A DNA stretch of 64,000 nt from NC2004 sp050874905 (GTDB lineage: Bacteria; Bacillota; Clostridia; Lachnospirales; Lachnospiraceae), in assembly GCA_050874905.1 (NCBI GenBank), contig JBNMLP010000012.1, forward strand, positions 1-64,000, written 5' to 3'. The translations under genes were made by a program, and so were the position numbers. Below, in pieces: positions 50,034 through 58,195 of this stretch; position 1 is the stretch's first letter; every line of letters begins with the position of its first letter. The notes below the pieces were generated by a model. It was not told the DNA's origin. It made no database searches and was given only the letters and a program-made list of their open reading frames with translations.

Positions 50034-51026
50034 ATGAAAATGGTGAAGAAAATATTGTTTGGGATCGCGCTGCTGCTGAGTCTGATCGGCGGCTGCTACG
50101 CAGGTAAGATGACTTCCACACTGGATTTGATGAACCGTGACACGGGAAACAAGTTATCGGATGTAGATTTGGGAGACATTCAGGTGACCACGGATAATGA
50201 CATCGTCAATATTTTGCTCGTTGGTTCGGACACCCGTTCTGAGCTGGGCAAAGAAAAATACGGACGAAGCGATACAGTCATGATCGCCACGATCGATAAC
50301 AAACACAACTGCCTCAAACTGACTTCTCTGATGCGTGATATGAACGTAGAGATTCCGGGATATGGCAAACATAAATTCAATGCCGCATTTTCTTATGGCG
50401 GTCCGGAACTGCTTTACAAGACGATCGCGACAAACTTTGGAATTTCCTTAGATGGATATGCAGAGGTTGACTTTGAAGCGTTCAAGGATATTGTCGATGA
50501 GGTCGGCGGCGTCGAGGTTGAGCTGACCGAGCAGGAAGCACAGTATTTGAACACCACCAATTATATTCACGGCAAGTCGAACCGTAACGTGGTGGCCGGA
50601 TGGAATACCATGAACGGAGCGCAGGCTCTTGGTTACTGCCGTGTCCGTAAGATTGCCAATATCAACGGCACCAACAACGATCAGGGACGTACCGAGCGTC
50701 AGCGTATGGTGATGAGCGGTATCTTTGATAAAGTAAAGAAAATGCCGATGTCAAAATGGATGAAGATCATCGATGTGGTACTTCCAAACATTACGACGGA
50801 CATCAGCAATTCTGAGATCATTTCCTATGCAACCACTGTGGTAACAATGGGAACGACCAAGATCAACCAGTACCGCATTCCGGTCGAAGGTCATTATCAT
50901 GGTGCACAATCTGCAACGGATGGAGATGTATTGGAACTGAATCCGGAAAACAAAGATCTGTTACAGACATTTTTATTTGATTTTGACGGAAAAGAAGAAG
51001 CAACGACAGAGAGTGCAGGTGAATAA
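50034..51026 (+). CDS. LytR-CpsA-Psr (LCP) family phosphotransferase
   Basis: LCP proteins attach teichoic acids or other anionic glycopolymers from undecaprenyl phosphate carriers to peptidoglycan. ATG at 50034 gives 330 residues; GTG at 50001 lacks a ribosome site. After one N-terminal span (about 6-22) the extracellular LCP domain shows LLVGSDTRSE, GRSDTVMIATID, LTSLMRDMNVEIPGYGKHKFNAAF (conserved Arg and Asp in polyprenyl-phosphate binding), FEAFKDIVDEVGGVEV, and CRVRKIANINGTNNDQGRTERQR. The next gene, 3 bases downstream, is a related protein. Confidence 0.93.
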   Translation: MKMVKKILFGIALLLSLIGGCYAGKMTSTLDLMNRDTGNKLSDVDLGDIQVTTDNDIVNILLVGSDTRSELGKEKYGRSDTVMIATIDNKHNCLKLTSLMRDMNVEIPGYGKHKFNAAFSYGGPELLYKTIATNFGISLDGYAEVDFEAFKDIVDEVGGVEVELTEQEAQYLNTTNYIHGKSNRNVVAGWNTMNGAQALGYCRVRKIANINGTNNDQGRTERQRMVMSGIFDKVKKMPMSKWMKIIDVVLPNITTDISNSEIISYATTVVTMGTTKINQYRIPVEGHYHGAQSATDGDVLELNPENKDLLQTFLFDFDGKEEATTESAGE

Positions 51027-51029
51027 AAG

Positions 51030-52367
51030 ATGGGAAAGAAAGTATTTCGTATATTTATAATGGGCTTTGTCAAGGCAATTGTTGTACTGCTTTCCATGAT
51101 CCTTTGCGCTATGATCGGATTTTTTGGAACCCGTTTTTATTACAAGCAGAAACAGAACAGTGCCAATAAAAAGGAAGCGGAATCCCTGATTGGAAAGGCA
51201 CAGATGGATACGGTTTCCAAGAACCTGATCTATGTGTGGAACGAGGATAAATCCCGCATTACCTCCTGTGTGTTAGAGGTGTTTGATACAGAAAAGAATA
51301 CGATGACATATATTACAATCCCGGTCAGCTCCCAGATCGTGATGAATGCATCCATGTATAAGAAGATCTCCCAGGTCAACAAGGAGATCCCACAGGTATT
51401 TACATTATCCAAGCTGTGCAGCTATTTTGATGATGGAGATACGAAGGCATACGGCTATGGTGTGCTGATCTTAGAGGATACCTTCTCTATTGATATTTCT
51501 TACTATACTGTAGTCGATCAGGATACCTTTGAGGAAATGTTTGAGACAAAAGAAGTAGAGATCGATGGAACAGGTGTGATCAAGGGAGATACTGTTTCGG
51601 CATCAGAGGATGATACTTCTAATGACAAGTCCAAGTCGGCAGATCCATATGCCCACGATGACCGTTTTGCAACCAGTGACAATTATGCCGATGCCACGAC
51701 AGCGGCGAACGGAACAACGACAGAGACCGAAGCCACAACAGAGGCACCGGAGGATGTTGTTACTACCGTGAAAGTTCAGCAGGTAAAAGCAAGCTATCTG
51801 GAAAAAGTATCAGCATACACGGATAAATCCGCGATGACAGATTATGTCAAAGAGATGTGTGGCAAGATAAAATCAAACTTAGACACGAAGGACAAGCTTT
51901 CTTATGTGGATAAGTATTTAGAGTGCAGCAAGGACTTTTCTTACCGCTGTGTACCGGGAAGCTATTCCGGTAAAACGTATGAAGTGGATCTTGCACAGGC
52001 AACAAAGATGTTCCGTAACTGCCGGGTAGAGGCCGTTGCAGATGCTTCCTCCTCTTCGGATGATTCGGACAATTCGGATGATGCAAGTGGTGTAGATTCC
52101 CAGCTCTTTAACATTGTGATCTTAAATTCGACTGGCGTGCAGGGCGTTGCAGCCAAATGGTCGGACACGCTGAATATCGATGGCTATAATGTCAAAGAGG
52201 TCGGCAACTATTCACAGAAGTTAGAAAAAACAAAGATCGTTGTCAAAGAGGATGGTCAGGGTACGGAGTTTTTGAAGTATTTTGATAATGCAGAGATTGA
52301 AGTCGGAACGGTGCCGGATGGTGCCGATGCACAGATCATCATTGGAACGAATGATATAAAACAGTAA
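51030..52367 (+). CDS. Membrane protein with LytR C-terminal domain, degenerate LCP-like
   Basis: The 445-residue product has one N-terminal span (about 13-34), an extracellular part with strands reminiscent of an LCP fold (SCVLEVFDTEKNTMTYITIPVSSQIV), and a Thr/Glu-rich low-complexity linker at about 190-245. The end is a LytR_C-like domain (FNIVILNSTGVQGVAAKWSDTLNIDGYNVKEVGNYS). The conserved Arg/Asp residues of active LCP enzymes are not seen, so it is probably a non-catalytic partner of the upstream LCP protein. A strong bidirectional terminator follows. Confidence 0.7.
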   Translation: MGKKVFRIFIMGFVKAIVVLLSMILCAMIGFFGTRFYYKQKQNSANKKEAESLIGKAQMDTVSKNLIYVWNEDKSRITSCVLEVFDTEKNTMTYITIPVSSQIVMNASMYKKISQVNKEIPQVFTLSKLCSYFDDGDTKAYGYGVLILEDTFSIDISYYTVVDQDTFEEMFETKEVEIDGTGVIKGDTVSASEDDTSNDKSKSADPYAHDDRFATSDNYADATTAANGTTTETEATTEAPEDVVTTVKVQQVKASYLEKVSAYTDKSAMTDYVKEMCGKIKSNLDTKDKLSYVDKYLECSKDFSYRCVPGSYSGKTYEVDLAQATKMFRNCRVEAVADASSSSDDSDNSDDASGVDSQLFNIVILNSTGVQGVAAKWSDTLNIDGYNVKEVGNYSQKLEKTKIVVKEDGQGTEFLKYFDNAEIEVGTVPDGADAQIIIGTNDIKQ

Positions 52368-52380
52368 AACAAATAAAGAA

Positions 52381-52425
52381 GCAGAACAGTCATCCCGGCG
52401 GATGGTTGTTCTGCTTTTCTTTTTG
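52381..52425. terminator. Bidirectional terminator
   Basis: GCAGAACA (52381-52388) pairs with TGTTCTGC (52407-52414), with CATCC/GGATG inside, followed by TTTTCTTTTT. It serves the LCP operon and, from the other side, the minus-strand ispE-GntR operon. Confidence 0.85.
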
Positions 52426-52427
52426 TC

Positions 52428-53135
52428 CTATTCATTTTTGGCAGCGGCTTCTGCCTCTTCTTCCTGTTTTTTCAAGTTTTTAATGACGATGATCTCCTGA
52501 TTATAAATGTGGGTACGCATGATCTTTTCTGCTGCTTCCTTATTACCGGAGAAAATAGCATCCAGGATTTCTTTGTGTTCCTTCACCAGCGTTTCGTGGT
52601 AACCGAAGTCTTTGATGTATTCGATCCGGTAGCGGTAGATCTGTTCCCGCAGATTGTTGATGATCTGTAAAAGACGTTTGTTTTTCGTTGCCCGGAAGAT
52701 CACGTCGTGAAATTCGACATCCCTTTGGGCGATCAGGCGCAGGTCCTTGTCTTCAATCGCCTGTTCAAAGGCTTTGAGCGCGACTGTAAGTTGTGCTTTT
52801 TCTTCTTCTGTGATACGGTCACAGGCAATGCTTGCTGCAAATTCCTCCAGGTGGCAGCGCACTTCTAAGACGTCTTTTAAGTCACTTACTGTAATGCGGG
52901 CAACAGCAGCTCCCTTTCGAGGAATCATGACAACCAGTCCTTCCAGCTCCAGTTTGCGGATTGCTTCCCGAACCGGGGTGCGGCTTACGCCAAGCCGCTT
53001 GGCCAGTGTGATCTCCATTAGTCGTTCTCCCGGGAGAAAATCTCCGGTTAAGATCGCCTGCCGTAATGTGTTAAATACGACATCGCGCAGAGGCAGATAT
53101 TCATCAACATTCATTTTCATGTTTTCTTCTAGCAT
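52428..53135 (-). CDS. GntR-family regulator, FadR subfamily (FCD domain)
   Basis: A 235-residue regulator. The winged helix-turn-helix is at about 15-80 (LPGERLMEITLAKRLGVSRTPVREAIRKLELEGLVVMIPRKGAAVA, shown in parts). The FCD ligand domain follows: DVLEVRCHLEEFAASIAC, RDVEFHDVIFRATKNKRLLQIINNL and KEHKEILDAIFSGNKEAAEKIMRTHI, with the Asp/His residues that bind metal and carboxylate ligands. The start overlaps the end of ispE by 7 bases, so they are cotranscribed. The ligand and target are not evident. The fatty-acid operon just beyond ispE is divergent and could be a target, but this is speculation. Confidence 0.9.
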   Translation of the reverse strand: MLEENMKMNVDEYLPLRDVVFNTLRQAILTGDFLPGERLMEITLAKRLGVSRTPVREAIRKLELEGLVVMIPRKGAAVARITVSDLKDVLEVRCHLEEFAASIACDRITEEEKAQLTVALKAFEQAIEDKDLRLIAQRDVEFHDVIFRATKNKRLLQIINNLREQIYRYRIEYIKDFGYHETLVKEHKEILDAIFSGNKEAAEKIMRTHIYNQEIIVIKNLKKQEEEAEAAAKNE

Positions 53136-54025
53136 GCCTTCCCTCCTTTTTTATGGCGGATCACGTTATAAGGAGCCACCGTATAGATCTGTTTTGCCAG
53201 CTTGCTCTCACTTACTTTTTCAGCAGCCGCTTTTGCGGTGTCTTCGGAGTCAAACACACCGAAGACGGTTGGACCACTTCCGCTCATCAAAGCGTTCATC
53301 GCACCTTGCTCTAACAGGATCTCTTTGATCTGACGGATCTCCGGGTACTGGACTTCGGTGACCGACTCTAACACATTTTCCATCCGGTCTGTAATGCCCT
53401 TTAAGTCGCGGTTGGAAAGGGCATCTTTCATGCCGTTGATATCCGGATGGTGGCTTAAGTGGGCAAGATCCAGATGCTCGTATACATATTTAGTAGAAAC
53501 GCTGATCGGTGGCTTGGCAACCACGATAGAGCAGTCCGGCATCGGAGCAAGTGGTGTTAAGATCTCGCCGATTCCCTCGGACAGTGCGGTTCCACGCATC
53601 AGACAATAAGGAACATCAGCACCAAGCGTGACACCACGTTCTTTTAATTGGTCCAGATGAAGTCCCAGCTCAAACAGACGGTTGATTCCAAAGAGAGCGG
53701 CAGCACAATCGGAGCTTCCTCCGGCCATTCCGGCAGCTACCGGGATGTGTTTGTCTAAGTGGATGGTAACACCGGAGGAGATATGAAATTCCTCCAACAG
53801 CAGCCGGGCGGCTTTTACTACAAGATTGTTGTCGTCAACCGGAAGAAAATGAAGATTGGTCGTTAATGTGACGCCGGGTTCCTTCCGTTTTTCAAAATGC
53901 AGGCGGTCATAAAGAGAAACGGTCTGCATGATCATACTGACTTCGTGATATCCGTCCTCTCTTTTCCGGACCACATCCAGTCCTAAATTGACCTTGGCAT
54001 AAGCGCGTAAGTTTAATTCGTTCAT
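53129..54025 (-). CDS. ispE: 4-diphosphocytidyl-2-C-methyl-D-erythritol kinase
   Basis: IspE is the ATP-dependent kinase of the MEP pathway to isoprenoids. ATG at 54025, 7 bases after AGGAGG, gives 298 residues; an upstream frame to 54076 lacks a ribosome site. GHMP kinase motifs are present: RAYAKVNLGLDVVRKREDGYHE at the N-terminus, the ATP loop PVAAGMAGGSSDCAAAL, and the C-terminal MSGSGPTVFGVF. It shares its operon with the GntR regulator. Its promoter region is divergent from the fatty-acid operon. Confidence 0.94.
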   Translation of the reverse strand: MNELNLRAYAKVNLGLDVVRKREDGYHEVSMIMQTVSLYDRLHFEKRKEPGVTLTTNLHFLPVDDNNLVVKAARLLLEEFHISSGVTIHLDKHIPVAAGMAGGSSDCAAALFGINRLFELGLHLDQLKERGVTLGADVPYCLMRGTALSEGIGEILTPLAPMPDCSIVVAKPPISVSTKYVYEHLDLAHLSHHPDINGMKDALSNRDLKGITDRMENVLESVTEVQYPEIRQIKEILLEQGAMNALMSGSGPTVFGVFDSEDTAKAAAEKVSESKLAKQIYTVAPYNVIRHKKGGKAC

Positions 54026-54084
54026 GTAAGAATCCTCCTGTGTATGCAAAATGCACGGTGTGTACAGTGTATACAATTACTTAT

Positions 54085-54093
54085 AGTATAGCA
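54085..54093 (-). promoter_or_regulatory. Extended -10 promoter of ispE
   Basis: On the minus strand TGCTATACT, extended -10, about 60 bases upstream of the ispE start. The -35 is weak. Confidence 0.5.
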
Positions 54094-54132
54094 TACGCCG
54101 GAGGGGATTTATAGAAAAAAATAAAGTTTCCG

Positions 54133-54160
54133 TTGACAAATATCATTTCTGTGATATACT
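54133..54160 (+). promoter_or_regulatory. Promoter of the fatty-acid biosynthesis operon
   Basis: TTGACA, 16 bases, TATACT, with TGA before the -10 (TGATATACT). It is among the strongest promoters in the window. Confidence 0.8.
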
Positions 54161-54172
54161 TTGAATGTCAAA
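54160..54172 (+). promoter_or_regulatory. FabT-like operator
   Basis: TTTGAATGTCAAA, a perfect TTTGA/TCAAA palindrome with a 3-base centre. It starts at the last base of the -10 and covers the transcription start. It matches the FabT (MarR family) box pattern known from streptococci. Binding there would block the operon when acyl-ACP levels are high. No fabT gene lies in this window. Confidence 0.6.
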
Positions 54173-54244
54173 CAATTATGAATTAAAACAATTTTATAAA
54201 GCAACTATTTGAAAACAAATGTAATAAACACATGGAGAACAGAT

Positions 54245-55240
54245 ATGTTTGGAAAGATCATCGGAACCGGTTCCTACATACCGGAGCGGGCAGTAGATAA
54301 TGACGAGTTGGGAAATTACGTGGATACCTCAGACGAATGGGTGAGAGAGCGCACAGGCATTGTCAGGCGCCATGTCATGGGGGAGGAAACGACAAAGGAG
54401 ATGGCAGCGTGTGCGGCAGAGCGTGCGCTAGAAGCATCAGGACTAAAGCCGCAGGAGCTTGATATGATCATTGTTTCGACACTCTCGTCTGATATTGCGC
54501 TTCCGAGTACGGCATGTTACGTACAGGAACAGCTGGGGGCGGAAAATGCATGCTGCTTTGATCTGAATGCCGCCTGTACCGGATTTTTGCTTGCTTATAA
54601 TACGGTGCAGACCTATCTTGCGGCCGGAGTGATCAAAACAGCGTTGATCATTGGGGCAGAGGGACTTTCCCGGCTGGTGGACTGGACGGATCGCAGCACT
54701 TGCATCTTATTTGGAGATGGAGCCGGAGCGGCAGTTTTAAAAGAAGATTCCGCAGCTGACTTTCAGACGGTAATGCATGCAGATGGTGCGGGCGGAACTG
54801 CACTTACCATGCAGACCGGATGGGCACTGCGCCGGCGTGCGATTGATACGGGAAAGGAGTCCAAAGACATCGATCCCCTTTTCAGGAAGGACACTTATAT
54901 CAAGATGGATGGGCAGGCAGTATTTAAATTTGCAGTAAAAAAAGTGCCGGAATGTATCAAAGAGCTGATGCAGAAATGTAAGCTGGCAGAAGACGAGGTG
55001 GATCTTTATCTGTTACATCAGGCAAATGCAAGAATGTTACACTCGATTGCCAAACGGCTGCATACAACCATGGATAAGATTCCAATGAATGTGCTAGAAT
55101 ATGGTAACACTTCTTCGGCAAGTATTCCAATCCTGTTGGACGAGGTGGTACGGCAGAAAAAAGTCAAAGTGGGAGACAAGATCATCATGGCAGGCTTTGG
55201 TGCCGGACTTACCTGGGGGGCGACGTATTTAACGTTTTAA
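54245..55240 (+). CDS. fabH: Beta-ketoacyl-ACP synthase III
   Basis: FabH condenses an acyl-CoA primer with malonyl-ACP, starting fatty-acid synthesis. ATG at 54245 gives 331 residues. The catalytic Cys111 is in DLNAACTGFLLAY, the His is in LLHQANARML and the Asn is in EYGNTSSASIP. The N-terminus reads GTGSYIPERAVDNDEL and RTGIVRRHV, as in the family. A long leader of about 75 bases separates it from the promoter. It leads a ten-gene run in the order fabH-acpP-fabK-fabD-fabG-fabF-accB-fabZ-accC-accDA. Confidence 0.95.
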   Translation: MFGKIIGTGSYIPERAVDNDELGNYVDTSDEWVRERTGIVRRHVMGEETTKEMAACAAERALEASGLKPQELDMIIVSTLSSDIALPSTACYVQEQLGAENACCFDLNAACTGFLLAYNTVQTYLAAGVIKTALIIGAEGLSRLVDWTDRSTCILFGDGAGAAVLKEDSAADFQTVMHADGAGGTALTMQTGWALRRRAIDTGKESKDIDPLFRKDTYIKMDGQAVFKFAVKKVPECIKELMQKCKLAEDEVDLYLLHQANARMLHSIAKRLHTTMDKIPMNVLEYGNTSSASIPILLDEVVRQKKVKVGDKIIMAGFGAGLTWGATYLTF

Positions 55241-55302
55241 TGGTAATTCCCGTTTTTGCGGATTACATAGATTACATTTTTCAAAAAGAAAGGAAAAACG
55301 AC

Positions 55303-55527
55303 ATGTTAGAGAAAATTCAGGAGTTAGTTGCAGATGGTTTAGGTGTAGAGGCAGAAAAGGTAGTGCCGGGAGCATCCTTCAAAGAGGATCTCGGAGCAGA
55401 TTCCCTGGATCTGTTTGAGCTTGTGATGTCATTAGAGGACGAGTTTGGCGTCAGTATTCCAACGGAGGATCTGGAAAAGATCGAAACGGTGCAGGATGTG
55501 ATGGATTATATTGCCGCGCATCAGTAA
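55303..55527 (+). CDS. acpP: Acyl carrier protein
   Basis: A 74-residue acidic four-helix protein carrying the growing acyl chain. Ser34 in GADSLDLFELV is the phosphopantetheine attachment site. ATG at 55303 follows AAAGGA; the frame opening at 55240 overlaps the fabH stop and lacks a ribosome site. Sequence after DSL (MSLEDEFGVSIPTEDLEKIETVQD) is standard. Confidence 0.96.
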   Translation: MLEKIQELVADGLGVEAEKVVPGASFKEDLGADSLDLFELVMSLEDEFGVSIPTEDLEKIETVQDVMDYIAAHQ

Positions 55528-55542
55528 GAATAGGAGAAGGTT

Positions 55543-56472
55543 ATGAAGACAAGAATTACCACATTGTTTGGAATAAAAGAGCCGATCATTCAGGGCGGCA
55601 TGGCGTGGGTGGCGCAGTATCCGCTTGCTGCTGCCGTATCAAATGCCGGAGGTCTTGGCATCATCGGAGCCGGAGGTGCTCCGGCCTCCTGGGTGGAGGA
55701 ACAGATCCGGCAGATGAAAGCACACACCAATCGTCCTTTTGGTGTCAATGTGATGCTGATGAATCCGGAAGCCGAGGAGATTGCGAAAGTGATCGCAAGA
55801 GAACAGGTGGCGGTAGTAACGACCGGAGCCGGTAATCCGGAGCCCTATATGCCGATGTGGCAAAGTGCAGGGGTCAAGGTAGTTCCCGTCGTTGCGAGTG
55901 TCGCATTTGCCAAACGCTTAGAACGTCTGGGAGCAGATGCAGTCGTGGCAGAAGGAACCGAGTCTGGGGGACATATCGGAGAAAGTACGACAATGACACT
56001 GGTTCCGCAGGTGGTGGATGCGGTATCCATTCCAGTCATTGCAGCCGGAGGGATCGCAGATGGACGTGGCATTGCTGCAGCATTTATGCTGGGGGCGGAA
56101 GCCGTGCAGATGGGAACCCATTTTGTGGCAACGAAGGAATCCATTGTACATCAGAATTATAAAGACCGCATTTTAAAGGCAAAGGATATTGATTCTAAAG
56201 TAACCGGAAGATCGACCGGGCATCCGGTGCGTGTCCTTCGTAACAACATGACAAAGGAATATTTAAAGCTGGAAGAAGCAGGTGCGGGCTTAGAGGAATT
56301 AGAGCGTTTCACGCTGGGCGGTCTCAAAAAAGCAGTGGTCGATGGTGACGTGAAAAATGGAAGCGTCATGGCAGGACAGAGTGCCGGGCTGGTAAAAGAA
56401 GAACTTACCTGTCAGGAACTGATCGATAAGCTGATGAAAGAGACAACCAAGCTTTTGCACAAGGAATGGTAG
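55543..56472 (+). CDS. fabK: Enoyl-ACP reductase II (FabK)
   Basis: FabK is an FMN-dependent enoyl-ACP reductase, an alternative to triclosan-sensitive FabI. The 309-residue TIM barrel has PIIQGGMAWVAQYPLAAAVSNAGGLGIIG at the N-terminus, EGTESGGHIGE (FMN/substrate loop with the catalytic His) and IPVIAAGGIADGRGIAAAFMLGAEAVQMGT for the phosphate site. No fabI is in the cluster, so this is presumably the main reductase and would make the pathway triclosan-tolerant. A second family member starts at 63377. Confidence 0.94.
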   Translation: MKTRITTLFGIKEPIIQGGMAWVAQYPLAAAVSNAGGLGIIGAGGAPASWVEEQIRQMKAHTNRPFGVNVMLMNPEAEEIAKVIAREQVAVVTTGAGNPEPYMPMWQSAGVKVVPVVASVAFAKRLERLGADAVVAEGTESGGHIGESTTMTLVPQVVDAVSIPVIAAGGIADGRGIAAAFMLGAEAVQMGTHFVATKESIVHQNYKDRILKAKDIDSKVTGRSTGHPVRVLRNNMTKEYLKLEEAGAGLEELERFTLGGLKKAVVDGDVKNGSVMAGQSAGLVKEELTCQELIDKLMKETTKLLHKEW

Positions 56473-56483
56473 GAGGAGAACCA

Positions 56484-57413
56484 ATGGGAAAACTTGCATT
56501 TATCTATCCGGGACAGGGTGCCCAGAAGGTAGGAATGGGCAAAGATTTTTACGACAACAGTGAGAGTGCGAAACAGATCTATGATCTGGCAGAGGAGGTG
56601 CTTGACTTTTCCGTCAAGCAGGTCTGCTTTGAAGAAAATGATAAGCTTGATAACACCGCCTACACGCAGGCGGCACTTGTGACAACCTGTCTTGCAATGA
56701 CGGCGGAGCTGTTAAAATACGATATTGTACCGCAGGGAGCTGCTGGTTTAAGCCTTGGCGAGTATGCGGCGATCTGTGCAGCGGGCGGTATGAGTGTCAG
56801 GGATGCGATCCTGTTGGTCAGAAAGCGCGGCATTTTAATGAACGACGCTGTGCCGCAGGGAGAAGGTGCCATGGCGGCAGTGTTAGGTCTTGAAAAGGAA
56901 CAGGTGGAAGCCGGGATTGCAGGAATCGAGGGAGTCAGCATTGCCAACTATAACTGTCCGGGACAGATCGTGATCACCGGAAAGAAGGATGCGGTGCTTC
57001 AGGCGGAGGAACCGTTAAAGGCACAGGGAGCCAAACGCGTCATGTTGTTAAACGTGAGTGGCCCGTTTCATTCTCCATATTTAAAGGAAGCGGCAGAAAA
57101 ACTGTTTCAGGAACTGGAGCAGGTGGAGTTAAAACCTCTGCAGTTTCCGTATATCACGAACGTGACCGCAGAGTATGTGACGGACAGTTCTGTTACCAAA
57201 GAGCTGTTAAAGGAACAGATCTGTTCTTCGGTGCGCTGGGAGCAGAGCATGCGCCGCATGATCGCCGATGGTTTTACTACGTTTGTGGAGATCGGTCCGG
57301 GAAAGACGCTCAGTGGTTTTATGAAGAAGATCGACAAAACAGTGACGATGTATCACATTTCCCAATATGAAGATGTGGCGCAGGTTGCAGCAGCGATCAA
57401 AGAAGAAAAGTAG
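56484..57413 (+). CDS. fabD: Malonyl-CoA:ACP transacylase
   Basis: FabD moves malonyl from CoA to ACP. ATG at 56484 after AGGAGG gives 309 residues; an upstream start at 56466 would overlap fabK. The nucleophile Ser90 is in GLSLGEYAAICAAG, the N-terminus is YPGQGAQKVGMGKDFYD, and the active-site His is in NVSGPFHSPYLKEA. Length and order are standard. Confidence 0.95.
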   Translation: MGKLAFIYPGQGAQKVGMGKDFYDNSESAKQIYDLAEEVLDFSVKQVCFEENDKLDNTAYTQAALVTTCLAMTAELLKYDIVPQGAAGLSLGEYAAICAAGGMSVRDAILLVRKRGILMNDAVPQGEGAMAAVLGLEKEQVEAGIAGIEGVSIANYNCPGQIVITGKKDAVLQAEEPLKAQGAKRVMLLNVSGPFHSPYLKEAAEKLFQELEQVELKPLQFPYITNVTAEYVTDSSVTKELLKEQICSSVRWEQSMRRMIADGFTTFVEIGPGKTLSGFMKKIDKTVTMYHISQYEDVAQVAAAIKEEK

Positions 57414-57428
57414 AAAGAAGGAGCGGAT

Positions 57429-58166
57429 ATGCAAAAGAGTGTTGCTATCGTTACAGGCGCAGGCAGAGGGATCGGAGCAGCGATCGCAAAAGAGCTGGCA
57501 GCCAAAGGACATATAGTGATCGTCAACTATCAGGGTTCCCAAGCGTGTGCGGAGGCTGTGGTCGGTGAAATACAGAATGCCGGCGGTGAGGCAAAGGCGG
57601 TCTGGTGCGATGTGTCGAAGGAAGACAGCGTGGCAGATATGATAAAAGAAGTAAAGGAAGCCTATGGGCGCATTGATGTTTTAGTCAACAATGCCGGGAT
57701 CACAAGAGATGGTCTTATCATGATGATGAAGGAAGAGGATTTTGACCAGGTGGTTAATACCAACTTAAAGGGTTGTTTTCATACGATCAAGGCGGTCAGC
57801 CGGATCATGATGAAACAGCGGTACGGGAGGATCATCAATATCTCATCCGTATCGGGAATCGCCGGAAATGCAGGACAGGCCAATTATGCAGCATCCAAAG
57901 CAGGGGTGATCGGTCTGACCAAATCGGTGGCAAAGGAGCTGGCAACAAGAGGGATCACGGTCAATGCAGTGGCACCGGGATTTATTGAAACACAGATGAC
58001 AGATGTGTTAAACGAGGAAGTAAAGGAACTTGCTAAGAAGCAGATCCCAATGGCGCGGTTTGGAAAACCAGAAGAGGTTGCCAAAGCGGTGGCATTTTTC
58101 GCATCGGAGGAAAACTCTTATGTGACCGGGCAGGTGCTTATGGTCGATGGCGGCATGTGTATGTAG
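57429..58166 (+). CDS. fabG: 3-oxoacyl-ACP reductase
   Basis: FabG reduces beta-ketoacyl-ACP with NADPH. The 245-residue short-chain dehydrogenase has TGAGRGIGAAIAK (cofactor loop), NNAGI, the catalytic Ser in ISSVSGI, Tyr153 and Lys157 in YAASK, and the C-terminal GQVLMVDGGMCM. ATG follows AAGGAG. It lies between fabD and fabF as is usual. Confidence 0.95.
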   Translation: MQKSVAIVTGAGRGIGAAIAKELAAKGHIVIVNYQGSQACAEAVVGEIQNAGGEAKAVWCDVSKEDSVADMIKEVKEAYGRIDVLVNNAGITRDGLIMMMKEEDFDQVVNTNLKGCFHTIKAVSRIMMKQRYGRIINISSVSGIAGNAGQANYAASKAGVIGLTKSVAKELATRGITVNAVAPGFIETQMTDVLNEEVKELAKKQIPMARFGKPEEVAKAVAFFASEENSYVTGQVLMVDGGMCM

Positions 58167-58195
58167 CAGGACAATACAGGAAAAGGAGATCTGAT

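Noticed and set aside
52428..53135. GntR regulator as FadR of the fatty-acid operon
   Set aside because: Only the positional link supports this; the FCD subfamily mostly binds carboxylates, and the operon promoter has a MarR/FabT-type box instead.
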